Shown here: in pieces, positions 45,544-55,729 of the stretch
Layout: the number at the start of each line of letters is the position of its first letter
How positions within the stretch are numbered: the first letter of the stretch is position 1
Origin: Notospermus geniculatus
Taxonomy: Eukaryota > Nemertea > Pilidiophora > Heteronemertea > Lineidae
Assembly: GCA_002633025.1 (NCBI GenBank)
Contig: NMRB01001206.1
Span: forward strand, 43,178 to 107,177
Direction: 5' to 3'
DNA: 64,000 nt
Program-made: the position numbers and the translations under genes
The notes under the pieces: generated by a model
Told to the model about the DNA's origin: nothing
Seen by the model: the letters and a program-made list of their open reading frames with translations, nothing else
Database searches by the model: none

Positions 45544-45632
45544 CCACGTGGTCTTGTTTACATGATGACGTCATAGTGCTATTTTAATTCACCAATCAGC
45601 AGCCGGCTGACGGTCGGGGGCTAGGGACAAGT
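45544..45632. repeat. right terminal inverted repeat of the MULE
   Basis: Inverse of the left terminus, ending GGGGCTAGGGACAAGT. It contains the same GATGACGTCATAG palindrome. Confidence 0.88.
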
Positions 45633-45641
45633 ATCGACCCG
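45633..45641. repeat. right 9-bp target-site duplication of the MULE
   Basis: ATCGACCCG, identical to 38486-38494. Confidence 0.85.
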
Positions 45642-46726
45642 TCGCGACGTCATTTAAAACTGTGGACGTTGCGTCATGAAAAAGTCACGTCCCCACGTTG
45701 CTTAGCGACTCATAGGAAAATGTAAACACGGAAGTGCACATTGGTTTTGACATGTTTGACAGCTGACTGAGCGTCTCGTACTTTATTGCATAAAATTCCC
45801 CAAAACCCTGATAAAATGGTGCAAACTTGCATTGTCAGCGGGGGCAAAATCACGTGCTGCCAAGGGAAATCTGGCATAGAATTCCAGATGAATACGAATT
45901 TCCGTCAAAGGAGCGCGGTGGTTGCAGGCCCTCCAACCCGAAGATGACGACCGTTTTACATGTTTTAGGCCTACATGTACATGGGTGTCGTGTTTGCTCA
46001 CTGCAATTTGTATCAGGTAGGTAATGTTAAGGAAATATCTTTAGCCTATAGTCAGTGCTCAGTTAAACCCCGAGGCACATCATATTCGGCTATGTCACTG
46101 TCAGCAATAATATGATGGAACACCTGTAGCCCCACCTCCCCCGCCCCATGACTCATTCAATTTCTGCGTAGGCCTAGATGATGCAGACCTGGTTCATAAA
46201 TTCGATCAACTGATCTAAGTGCTAACTGATTTAGACATCGACCTGATGCATGTGCATTTCACTGAATCTCTTATCACATATGAATTTAAAAACTCTCGGC
46301 TTCTGTCTCGATTTCAATCATCGAAGCGGCAAACTACTAGTATGGGCGCAGCCATGATGAATTGTAAGACTCAAGAGGTGCTGGCGTCACTCTGACAACC
46401 AACCACGTAGCCCAACGACAAGAAACTAGGAATCCGGACCACTGTCATGGTGGGCATGGAAATAATGCGTACTCCCGATTATGCTATGCTTTTTATGATT
46501 ATGCTATATCCAGTAAGCCAAAAAAAACACACTGCATGAATTCGCTGCCGGTATCACTATCACATGTATTTACATAGGCCTACCTCTTCTGCCTCCTCCA
46601 TGCATCATCGATCGATCGATGGGCCTTTGCGATTAGGCCTATCCATAATATATACGCATGACGTCATGACGCTAGGCTACCTGTAGACACAAACATAGGC
46701 CTATTCGCCCGGCAGCACTCGGAAAA
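45642..46726. other. no recognised gene
   Basis: Short frames only. Many AGGCCTA words and a GATC-repeat at 46609. No exon recognised. Confidence 0.3.
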
Positions 46727-46828
46727 ATTAAAAGCCCCACTCACAGCAGACGTCGTCATAAGAAATCAATATTACTCAGCGCGGACGACGTCATCCCGAC
46801 ACTGCGCGTGGCGAGTGGGGCTTTTAAT
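46727..46828. mobile_element. MITE (102 bp) with ATTAAAAGCCCCACTC termini
   Basis: Ends ATTAAAAGCCCCACTC and GAGTGGGGCTTTTAAT are perfect inverses. CAGACGTCGTC and GACGACGTCAT are inside. The terminus resembles the AAAGCCCCAC family at 20407. Confidence 0.7.
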
Positions 46829-47313
46829 TTGTCGGCTTTTCCCGGCGATGTTTCACTTTTGCCACTTGTTTTAGGATTGTCTCGCCAAAGTCAGTATTAC
46901 CGCATTCACATCAATTTTCGTCTGTTTTGGTGGTGTGTACAAGCTATACAAACAAAATAAGGATTACCTAGGTGGGCAGCTGATACTGTACCTTCAACGA
47001 AGGTGATTAATCAAGGCAATTTTGCATCAAATCGTGATGCAATTAGCAATAGTGAACACTCCTTCAGCGGAACTAACTGACCTCGTCCCCGAGGTGCCCC
47101 ACATGCATTGGGCGTATGTTTCTGCATAGGCATCGAAAAAGGTACCATGTTTCCCGGTTTTCCCCGCAGCATTACGCAAAATACAGCAAGCCCGCCCACA
47201 AAATATACGAAATTGGATAGAGCATGGCAATGTGTAATTGCCCTCCTGTGGACTCAGGCGTGTTTACGTTTTCAAATGATAAAATTAAGTAAAGACATCG
47301 CTCACAGGATTCA
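46829..47313. other. no recognised gene
   Basis: Overlapping frames on both strands at 47011-47230 match no family I recognise. Confidence 0.3.
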
Positions 47314-47975
47314 TCTAAAGCATGGCGCACACGAGCGACAAAATCAAGGTGACTTCCGACAAGACTGCCAAAACGACCAGAAATCTCATAGATTTGACCA
47401 CATGTCTCCGGCAAATCGTCGTCCCAACCGACTGGTCGCTTTGGTCGACCGACTAATCAGTTTCATCGCCTGTATACCTGATCGGTTCAGGTGGTCGTTG
47501 CATCATATGCGGACTATTTATGATATGACAAAACCTCCCCTCAAAAACATATTTGCGCTCGGCGACCGAAGATCCTGGCGACCAAAATTCAACATGTTAA
47601 ACTTTGGTCGCCAAGGCCGATTATCTTGGCGACTTGTCGGCCGAGTGATCGAGTAAAGGGCGGCGCACACGAGCGACTAAATCTGGGCGACCGCCTACGA
47701 GACTGGTGGCGCGACTAGACATCAGCCAATCAGAAGCGCCAAATCATGTTGCTTTGGCAGTCGGAAGCCAAGTCGGCCGACAAATCGGTCAAAATTGTCG
47801 CTCGTGTGCGGTACTCTTAAAGCATGGCGCACACGAGCGACTAAAATAGGGGCGACTACCGATGCGACTACTAGGTCGCATGCGATAATTACCTTTGAGG
47901 TCGATCAGTGATGTCATCCGCGACATCAGTGATCTCCCAGTGAAGCATTTGTCGCAAACGAGTAAAAACAAGAGG
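47314..47975. mobile_element. cluster of MITEs with GGCGCACACGAGCGAC termini (left cluster)
   Basis: Three adjacent units start AAAGCATGGCGCACACGAGC or AAAGGGCGGCGCACACGAGC and end with GCTCGTGTGCG-type inverses. Approximate units are 47314-47655, 47656-47815 and 47816 onward. The last is cut by the minisatellite block. Interiors are rich in TTGGTCGCC-like words. No coding capacity. Confidence 0.65.
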
Positions 47976-48089
47976 CCCAAGGGCCTGGCGCTCAGCTGAC
48001 AGGTGACTTCAGTTGTAGTTGTAGGTGTAGTGAAGCATGCTGAAGGAGAGGTGGAAAAAGGATTTTATTATAGAAAACGAAGAGAAAGA

Positions 48090-48749
48090 CACCTTGGCTC
48101 AACTGGTCTTTAAGCAGGTCAAGGAAGTAGATCACTTCAAATTACACTTATTTACCTTCAGTTTGATACCAAACATGACTACCTTGGCGCAACTGGTCTT
48201 TAAGTTAGGTCAGTAGGTCACGGAAGTAGGTCAGTTCAAACCAACACTTCATTACCTTTAGTTTGATACCAAACATGGCTACCTTGGCTCACCTGGTCTT
48301 TAAGTAGGTAAATAGGTCATAGAAGTAGGTCAGTTCAAACCTACACTTAATTACCTTTAGTTTGATACCAAACATGACTACCTTGAATAAACTGGTCTTT
48401 AAGAAGGTCAGTAGGTCGTGGAAGTAGGTCAGTTCAAACCTACACTTCATTACCTTTAGTTTGATACCAAACATGACCACCTTGGATCAAGTGGTCTTTG
48501 GTATCAAACTAAAGGTAATGAAGTGTAGGTTTGAACTGACCTACTTCCATGACCTAGTGACCTACTTAAACATGACTACCTTGGCTCAACTGGTCTTTAA
48601 GTAGGTCACTAGGTCGTGGAAGTAGGTCAGTTTAACCTACACTTCATTACCTTTAGTTTGATACCAAACATGACTACTTTGGCTCAACTGGTCTTTAAGT
48701 AGGTCACTAGGTCATGGAAGTAGGTCAGTTCAAACCTACACTTCATTAC
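48090..48749. repeat. minisatellite, 98-100-bp unit, about six copies, one segment inverted
   Basis: The landmark AAACATGACT recurs at about 48171, 48271, 48370, 48469, 48568 and 48666. Units contain TGGCTCAACTGGTCTTTAAG, GGAAGTAGGTCAGTTCAAAC and CATTACCTTTAGTTTGATAC. Between about 48498 and 48566 part of a unit is inverted. The array ends at the N at 48750. Confidence 0.88.
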
Positions 48750-48750
48750 N

Positions 48751-49283
48751 AATAAGAAAATTCAATGGGAATTGCGTCCCGTGCCAGACCCTCGGTCTGG
48801 CGACCTCGGAGTATGACCGAGGGGCTGGTTGCGCGAGACTAAGGTAATTATTGCAGGCGATGTAGTAGTCGCATCGGTAGTCGCCCCTATTTTAGTCGCC
48901 AGTGTGCGGAGCCCTTTAAGGGCGGCGCACACGAGCGACTAAATCTGGGCGACCGCCTACGAGACTGGTGGCGCGACTAGACATCAGCCAATCAGAAGCG
49001 CCAAATCTTGTCGCTTTGGCGGTCGGAAGCCAAGTCGGCCGACAAATCGGTCAAACTTGTCGCTCGTGTGCGGTACCCTTAAAGCATGGCGCACACGAGC
49101 GACTAAAATACTACCGATGCGACTAGGTCGCATGCGATAATTACCTTTGAGGTCGATCAGTGATGTCATCCGCGACATCACTGATCTCCCAGTGAAGCAT
49201 TTGTGGCAAACGAGTAAAAAAAAAAACTAAAAATATGTTCAGTCGCTCCAGTAGTCGCAAGGCTAGTCGCCTAGAAAATCGCT
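48751..49283. mobile_element. cluster of MITEs with GGCGCACACGAGCGAC termini (right cluster)
   Basis: After 48840 the sequence resumes the interrupted unit (GTAGTCGCATCGGTAGTCGC). It then repeats the order of the left cluster: a GGGCGGCGCACACGAGCG unit (about 48919-49082) and a GCATGGCGCACACGAGCG unit (about 49083-49283). The second copies are closely similar to those at 47656-47970. Confidence 0.65.
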
Positions 49284-49297
49284 CGTGTGCGCCATGC

Positions 49298-49516
49298 TTA
49301 AAGGACCACAGTATTGCTTCCCAATCCTGCGTTACACCTACCCGCGTTAAGGGAGACCTCTATTGACGACTTGGTAAACTACGCATGCTACTACGTGCAT
49401 TGTAGTGTAATCATACATTCTCCAACACTGGGGCGAAAGGCTTAACTACAGTATTGGAGAACGGGTACGGTGGCGCCGGCTGTCGACAGAAAGTGGCAAT
49501 ACCGTGGTGCTTTAAA
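49298..49516. mobile_element. MITE with TTAAAGGACCACAGTATTGC termini
   Basis: The right end, GCAATACCGTGGTGCTTTAA, is the near inverse of the left. It lies directly at the 3' end of the GPCR gene. Confidence 0.6.
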
Positions 49517-49519
49517 GGT

Positions 49520-50619
49520 TTACTTCCGACTGTACAACGAACTCAGGCTTTCCGTCTTGCAGCTTAAACCTCGAAAGAATCGGAATACCTCACGTCGAAA
49601 TTGAGTACCACTTACACAGTAGAGGAGGAAGTTGACGGTGTTATTCAGGTAAAAAAGAATATTTGTTATTGCAAAGCTTAAGTGCCTTTGAGTAAATTGT
49701 TTCAAACTTGTCAATTTAGAGAGCGAATTGTATACGAAATAGACAGAGCTTGGTAGAGTTAATAAGATGAAAACAACACTGACAGTGGTCAACATGTACG
49801 TCATACTGGTCATCTGAGATGACCGACCGTCAGATTGCCCTCCAGGATTCTGGAGCTTTTTACGTTTTACTTGTCCCCTCACAACATCGTATAGTATGGA
49901 GCAATTACAGAAAGTAATAACAAGGAATGGCAAACATGAATGGACCAGTAGGTGGGACCAATGCCACACCTTCGTCCAGAAGTGTTTGTTCTCTGCCTTC
50001 ATTCCGCAGGCCACTGCATTATCTGTTTGAGATACGTGTCCGATATTGATAACTATTTGCGAATTTAAGACAAACAGAAATATAAATAGAATGGTTAGAC
50101 CTCTAAACGTTCCTCTCGCTGACGCTGTACATATAGCACTGGCCTTTAGAGGAAAAGATACAGATATCCATCTTTCTACTGTCAAACATGCGACATTCCA
50201 ACTGGCGAAATGCAGAAAGAAATGTGTGAAAAAGAAATGAACCGGACAGGAAATGTATGAGAGCAGTCTAAAGTCGACGTGAAACAAAAACAACACCCAT
50301 TGACGAAGGAGTCCTGTCCAAAGCACGGCGGTGTCTACTAAAGCAAGTGTAATAAGTAAAATCTTCGTGGATGCTTTTCGTAGCAGCAAGAGTAGACAAG
50401 GATTGTTAATACATTAAACACTGTTCCAGATATTAAAAGAAAGAGAGGCACATGTGTCCAGAGGAGCGACGTAAGTCGCCATTCCCAGAATAGATTGAGA
50501 TATTCGTCCAAAGTCATGTGATAATCACCGTGAGTCACGATGGGACCGACTCCTGCCTCCGGTAGCGGGCGAGTCTCATTGATATTGCTTGTTGTCAATT
50601 CGTAAATATTCATACTCAT
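49520..50619 (-). pseudogene. class A (rhodopsin-type) peptide-receptor-like GPCR with a frameshift
   Basis: A single-exon seven-helix receptor read on the minus strand. The first frame (50619-50338) has an N-terminus with two likely glycosylation sites (NIYELTTSNIN region) and helix 1 (LFLLISGTVFNVLTILVYS). The rest (from about 50389 to 49520) has helix 2 with LALVDT, and helix 3 ending in TVERWISVSFPL, where the usual DRY is ERW. Helices 4-6, NNTVNFLLYC at the NPxxY position of helix 7 and a basic C-tail follow. The two frames overlap at 50338-50389, and the family alignment is only continuous if one base is missing near 50390. This is either a pseudogene or a sequencing error. The style is that of FMRFamide, sex-peptide or myosuppressin-like invertebrate receptors; the ligand is unknown. 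Confidence 0.8.
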
Positions 50620-52622
50620 GTGTGTTTAATTATTTGATATCAAGACAATTCGCAGAGACCCTTGTCCTGTTTGTCCACCCCACTCAGAAATCCGAATTGT
50701 CTTCTAACAAGTAAGCTTTGAAGAGTCGAAGCAACAGTTTAATTGTGTATTCCCAGCGGACATGACATTGGTCTCAGGAAAGAAAATTCATGGCACTATG
50801 CTAGCAGTAACCAAGTGCGTCGACTGGAAGCCACCATCGCCATTGCAGCTGTCTCTGGCAGTGGAGGATTCGCGGTTAAGATTCAAATTCACCATTCAAA
50901 TTCTGATTCCAAACGCAGATCTAAAATTAAAAATCTTAAATCAATATGGCCGGATGATAGTCCCTGTCTTTGACCAGACACACTTGAGGAGGAACGACGA
51001 AAACAAGCGGTGTATAATTGACCTATTTCGTTCGCCTCGCCTCATTTACGACCTGTCGCCAAACGTTTCCTTGCTCATGATCAATAGGTCGTCGTGAAGT
51101 TGATGTCACCGCCGTCAGTGTAGCTTCAGGCCTAGTTGTGATTGGCTAAATAATGACTCGTATAAGGACTTATTTGGTTGTCGCGTTCGGCGGGAAAAAT
51201 AGCGAATCAAAGTGCTGATTTCATCAGGTTTTCATGGACTCGGGTCCGGTCGATCCTGTCATCATAATTTACAGAAGTCATATATTCCACGGCACACGTT
51301 ATCAAAATTCAGTTCTAATTGTATTTCCTGGATTAATCCCAATAATGGTGTAGTGGTCGCATGCGCATTTTACTCCTGAATTCCTACGTAAACAATGAAG
51401 AAACAGAGAAACGGAGGATTCTCTACTTTCCACGAAATATGCTTCGAAATACTGTTCTTACAGTGAATCAATTAAAAATCTCTAGAGAAAATACTGACGA
51501 GTTTTGGAAAATCAGATGCATTTTCTTGTATCAAACGGATTGTCTCTCTCTCTCTTCTGGTCCCCATTCCTCTTTTTAGAGGAATTTTTAACCATCGCTG
51601 ATGGTTAAAAATTTTGAAATAAAATGTAACATCCCGGTTCATATCAATTTCCAACACAAACAACGTCCATTGTACAGGAACTGGTTTTGGTGTGCTGCCC
51701 TCTATCGTAGCAATGATCCCCGTTTACCACGCGCCATTTTGGAATAACGCCGATATATTCTGGTTACAACACACAAATAACTTCTAAGGTCCAACTGAAA
51801 TCTGTAAAAGATGCAGTCATGATGAAGTTTGCACTCTTGTGTCCACTATGCACGTTCACTAACTAGTAGACGCCATGTCTCTTCCGACAAGCTTGATGGG
51901 AACTTCACAATATTTTAAACGTGGGTCGTTCCCATCATTTTTAGCCAGGAAATGTTCATTAGCTTGCAGTGTATTCAGCGGTGAACGATTATAGTGGTGT
52001 GTGTCGAGAGTATGCTGAGATGCCCAATAAAAATACGCGACAGTATGATGTCAAAAGAATGAGAATGGCGTCAAAAACACAACTAGCCTAAGGACGAAAA
52101 ATACGAGAATTATGCCTTTGAGCGACAATACGAGAGAATGCCCGGGAGGCACCGAAATGCTGACAAATGTAATTAAGCATTGCCTGTCATCGATGGTGTA
52201 TGGATTCATTAGTTTAGACACAACCTGATGATCCATAACCGCCTACTGACGGTGTATTTGTTTATGAATTCTTTGTATGTTTAGGCCTATAATTCTTGGA
52301 TATCTATTTTTACTTCCATTCGAGCACATGGCGTTGTTTACGTGCAGCTCGCCTACCATTGGCTGATTTCGGCTTGACCTCGCCAAAGTTCAAGTTCATG
52401 TTTATTCATGAGCAAAATTGTGAATATTTAATAAAAATGCTTAAACAATAAATGGAAATGTGTAGAATTTTGAAAATATGTGTGCATCCTGCACTGGATA
52501 AAATTATCATCAATGAGGCTGCAGTGATGGATGTTCAGTTTATTCAATCGTTTGACTGGGCTACCTCCATAATTGCCGTGTAATGAGGAAAGAAACCACA
52601 AGATGAATCTGAATAATCACAA
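50620..52622. other. upstream region of the GPCR and unassigned DNA
   Basis: No exon recognised. 51575-51610 is a small hairpin (TTTTTAACCATC and its inverse). A GGTGTAGTGGTCGCATGCGC word at 51347 resembles a tRNA or SINE A-box half but lacks a B box. Confidence 0.3.
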
Positions 52623-52651
52623 TATAGTCCCCACTGTGTGTGGGGACTATA
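52623..52651. repeat. 29-bp hairpin TATAGTCCCCAC...
   Basis: TATAGTCCCCA and TGGGGACTATA are exact inverses separated by seven bases. AATAAA follows directly on the plus strand. Function unknown. Confidence 0.5.
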
Positions 52652-52689
52652 ATAAAGGATGGATGCAAATCAATCTATATTATATTAGT

Positions 52690-53300
52690 CTAAGGCGATT
52701 TCTGTAATAAACTCAAACTCCTCCGAAACGGCTCGACGACTTTCCTTCGTTTTTCACAGTAGGCACATGTGTTCACCGTGAAGTTGTGTTTGGCCGCATT
52801 CAAATTGCGTGAGGAGCGACAACATCCGCATAAATCGCACTTTTGTTCGCTTTTTTCGACCCAAAACAAGACGACCGAGTCTGACGTCACAGTCGACACA
52901 CGTCACCGCCGTTGCCTTGCAGCGTCACGGTAACGCAGTGGTCCATGCATGGCGAATACGCTGACGTCAACAATGCATTTGGCCACCCGGCTTTGCGTCA
53001 TGACCGCGACGTCATACGCAATGGCAACGTCGTGGATGGAAATGGGAGGGGACCGAGTAGGCCTACCGGTACTTCGCAAGTTCCCACACCGGATGCTTTG
53101 AAGACACGCCTTCCACCTCATGCATCCTCACTACCTTTGCACAAAGTAGACATGGGCCTGTGTCAAGTTAAACCACGATCCACAAGATTATGAATAGGCC
53201 TCAAGGAGCTACGCACGCATTTCCCTCATCCCTGTCTCTGGCACTGAAAAGCGTTAGGCTACACCGGTCATGCCGGTAACTGGTAACATTAACAACTGAA
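52690..53300. other. no recognised gene
   Basis: A 69-codon minus frame (52690-52899) has two CxxC pairs (CDLCGC, CAYC) that could suggest a zinc site, but it is too short and isolated to accept. Confidence 0.25.
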
Positions 53301-53354
53301 CAACACTGCACGTGACCGAAGGGAGGGTAGCGGACCACCGTTAATGGGACTGAC

Positions 53355-54245
53355 AATAGGGAGTTTACAAGCATCCGAAATGCCAACGCGCCGACAACCC
53401 ATTGTTCGCTGCCACGAAAAGACAGAGTAAAATGACAGACGTGGCATTTCGGGGGCTTCACATCCGATAACCCCGCATACTGGAGCCACCCTGCGCTTCA
53501 TGACCCCCGTCATTTGACGGGTACTTTGCTAGTAATGTTTATTTTACAAGAGTTTTTGAGAAGCGCGTTGACGGATTGTGATCCTATTGTTCCCGTTGCC
53601 GCCACCAGGGTCTAGAGGAATTGGTTACTCCTGATCTCAGTCACTCAGCCCTCGTCATCGCGGTGATTTATTTTCAAAACGGAGAAGCCGTCACAGTCTA
53701 TTTTTAGGAACGGGAAGCGACTTGTCATGTGGGCAGAAAAATCAAAGCATATGTTTTGGCAATTGTAATGTTATTCCAATACTGTCATGTAAATGTAATT
53801 TACAATGTGTTGAATGCAGATGTTCACGGCATGCCTGATCGTGCTCGGTCGCCATCTTCGATGCCTACTTCCCTTGGCGGCGGCAACTGGAACAAATGCG
53901 AGATTGTGATGCGATGAATCACCATTCGTTACACTTCGGGTGTTTCCGTCGTTCTTCGCAAAACGCCTGGTACGAATCGGTGGATTCTTTCCCCATCTCT
54001 CCGGTGTGAGAGAAGGTAACACCCCATTAAAAAATATGGCATTTCTTCTATAAAGCGGCCCATAGACGGCCAGTATTATTGTACGTACAATATGAGGATC
54101 AAAATGGGCAATATTATTGCCAATGTTTCTTCCACTCATAACGTCAGAAGCATATGACCCCCATTTGGGGCCCATATTGTGCAATAATATTGCATTTGTA
54201 TGGACCGCTTTAGACGGGTTGTTAATCTGACTTCAAGATCCAGCC
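53355..54245 (+). repeat. segmental duplication, copy A
   Basis: Shares order and sequence with 62629-63475: a MITE with GAAATGCCAACGCG ends, then AGATTGTGATGCGATGAATC, ACACTTCGGGTGTTTCCGTC, GGTACGAATCGGTGGATTC, AATATGAGGATCAAAATGGG and CTGACTTCAAGATCCAGCC. An inner MITE (about 54046-54215, AAAGCGGCCCATAGACGG with inverse TGTATGGACCGCTTT) is present in both copies. I see no convincing conserved reading frame. Confidence 0.75.
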
Positions 54246-54266
54246 ACCAGGCTGAGTGGCCTCCAG

Positions 54267-55000
54267 TTAAAGCAGACCTGAAACGGATGCCGATTCGCAT
54301 TAAACCTATTGGAATAAATCAAGTTGATATAAAACCACCAAAAACGTCACCAGTTTCAATTATTTCCGCGTTATCCAAAAGATATAACGTTGTTTTATCG
54401 CAGCTGGGCGACCACCCAATTTTCCCGCTGCTTTTCAAACGTACTTACGATTTCGGCCGCTAGGGCTAGGTTGTGACGTCACACGTGCTTTTTCGGTGCT
54501 GGTGCGACCCAGACGCAGGACAACATTGACTCCTCTACGGCATCGCCGTATCCAAAGTGTTTTGCGGCTATCGTTGGCGAAAGTGAAAAAAACTTACTCC
54601 TTTGAATCCCAGAGTGGGTGGCTCTTGCAACAAACCATGATTGCATAGCGAAAATCGACAAAAACAACATCCAACGCAAGGGACGCTGAGCCTGATGCCC
54701 ATGGCAGAGTGCAGCGTGACAACCAGCTGGGCGGAGACGTCAACAAAGAAAAGGACTTGTGACGTCACGCGAAAAAGCACGTGTGACGTCACTCGAATCG
54801 GGGATTCCCAGTTTTCGCGATGTTGCCCGATGGAAAAACGAACTTCCCCGAAGGAGCAATGATTGTTGTTTAACCGGGTATCTCCTACATACGTGTATGT
54901 CATATCAGAAAGGCCGTGTTAATTTGAACATGGTGCTGTTGTGACTCCGAAAAAGTATTTATTAAGCGAGGAAAGCATTTGGGGTTTCGGGTCCGCTTTA
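54267..55000. mobile_element. TIR element with TTAAAGCGGACCCGAAAC-type ends
   Basis: AGTTAAAGCAGACCTGAAAC at the left is matched by GTTTCGGGTCCGCTTTAA-type sequence at the right. GTGACGTCAC palindromes and GAAAAAGCACGTGTGACGTC words occur on both sides of the interior. No full transposase frame. Confidence 0.5.
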
Positions 55001-55645
55001 AGGGATTTTGCGCTTACACCTATAAATCGCCGAGTGTAAATAGACCACTCTCTGAAATCCCCGTGATTATTAGCCCCATGCATCGAGCTCGAAGGGGCTA
55101 CGCCGGGGCTATTTTAGACCCGTGTTTAACACGGGTATTTATGTAGTGTAACCGCGAAATTCCCGTCTCTACCTGTAGTTCCGAGCACCCCGACAGACGG
55201 CGATGCAAGTCGAGTCATGTGCATGCGTATAGGCTATTTTCACGCCTCCAGTAGCCACTTGGTTACGGAGAGTTCCGTGCCGTGCCCTTATCGCCGGGTT
55301 ACGAAACTTATTACCAATCGCATTTTAAGTAACGCTCGCCATGTCAACGCCGTGTTTTTTCTGGTTCGGAAAAAACATGTGTCTCAAAAAGCACGGGATT
55401 TTAGAAAGGTGTAACCAGGGCTTATGATGGAGTGTCCTCAGTGATCCAGCAATACGGAGTCAACAAAATCAATACTGCTGTATTTATTGGTGAATGACAT
55501 TTTTCTTAACAAAAGCTCATTAAGGTCTCCCTTTTCAATAGTACGAAAAAATGCAAGACGTTCTGTTTGGCAAACTGATGTTTATAATGAAGAAAAACGC
55601 GTGTATGCTAGTCTTTTCTATAGTTTCTGATTGTAAAATTCCAGC

Positions 55646-55673
55646 CTGAAGAAGACCCCGGTTGGGGTCGAAA
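55646..55673 (+). other. hammerhead-ribozyme-like core motif
   Basis: CTGAAGA, a six-base stem GACCCC/GGGGTC with a GGTT loop, and GAAA are in hammerhead order. Downstream ATTT-GCT-AAAT could form stem III. ATTCCAG upstream pairs with CTGGAA downstream, with a small bulge, as an open stem I. An extra A next to stem II and the bulge make activity doubtful. Confidence 0.3.
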
Positions 55674-55729
55674 ATTTGCTAAATATTCTGGAAATTGACT
55701 TTATAGGTACTTTATTATTTTATTGTATG

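Larger units (their letters stand above)
38495..45632 (-). mobile_element. complete Mutator-like transposon (MULE) with transposase and ULP1-like protease genes
   Basis: A 7138-bp unit with terminal inverted repeats of about 90 bp (38495-38584 and 45544-45632). By eye these differ by one substitution near the outer end and a one-base length difference, and they are flanked by a perfect 9-bp direct repeat. Nine-base duplications with long termini define Mutator-like elements. Inside, both on the minus strand, are an ULP1/SENP-like protease gene near the right end and a MULE transposase gene near the left end. Plant MULEs carrying ULP1-like proteases (Kaonashi type) are established, and combinations in animals are much less described. 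The near-identical termini and clean duplication suggest recent movement, but the protease frame has a stop. Confidence 0.88.

Noticed and set aside
48289-48480. 63-codon minus frame with repeated MFGIKLKV peptides
   Set aside because: It is a by-product of the 99-bp minisatellite.
52690-52899. Small Cys-rich minus frame as a zinc-finger gene
   Set aside because: Only two CxxC-like pairs in 69 codons, no start or splice support and no neighbouring exon.
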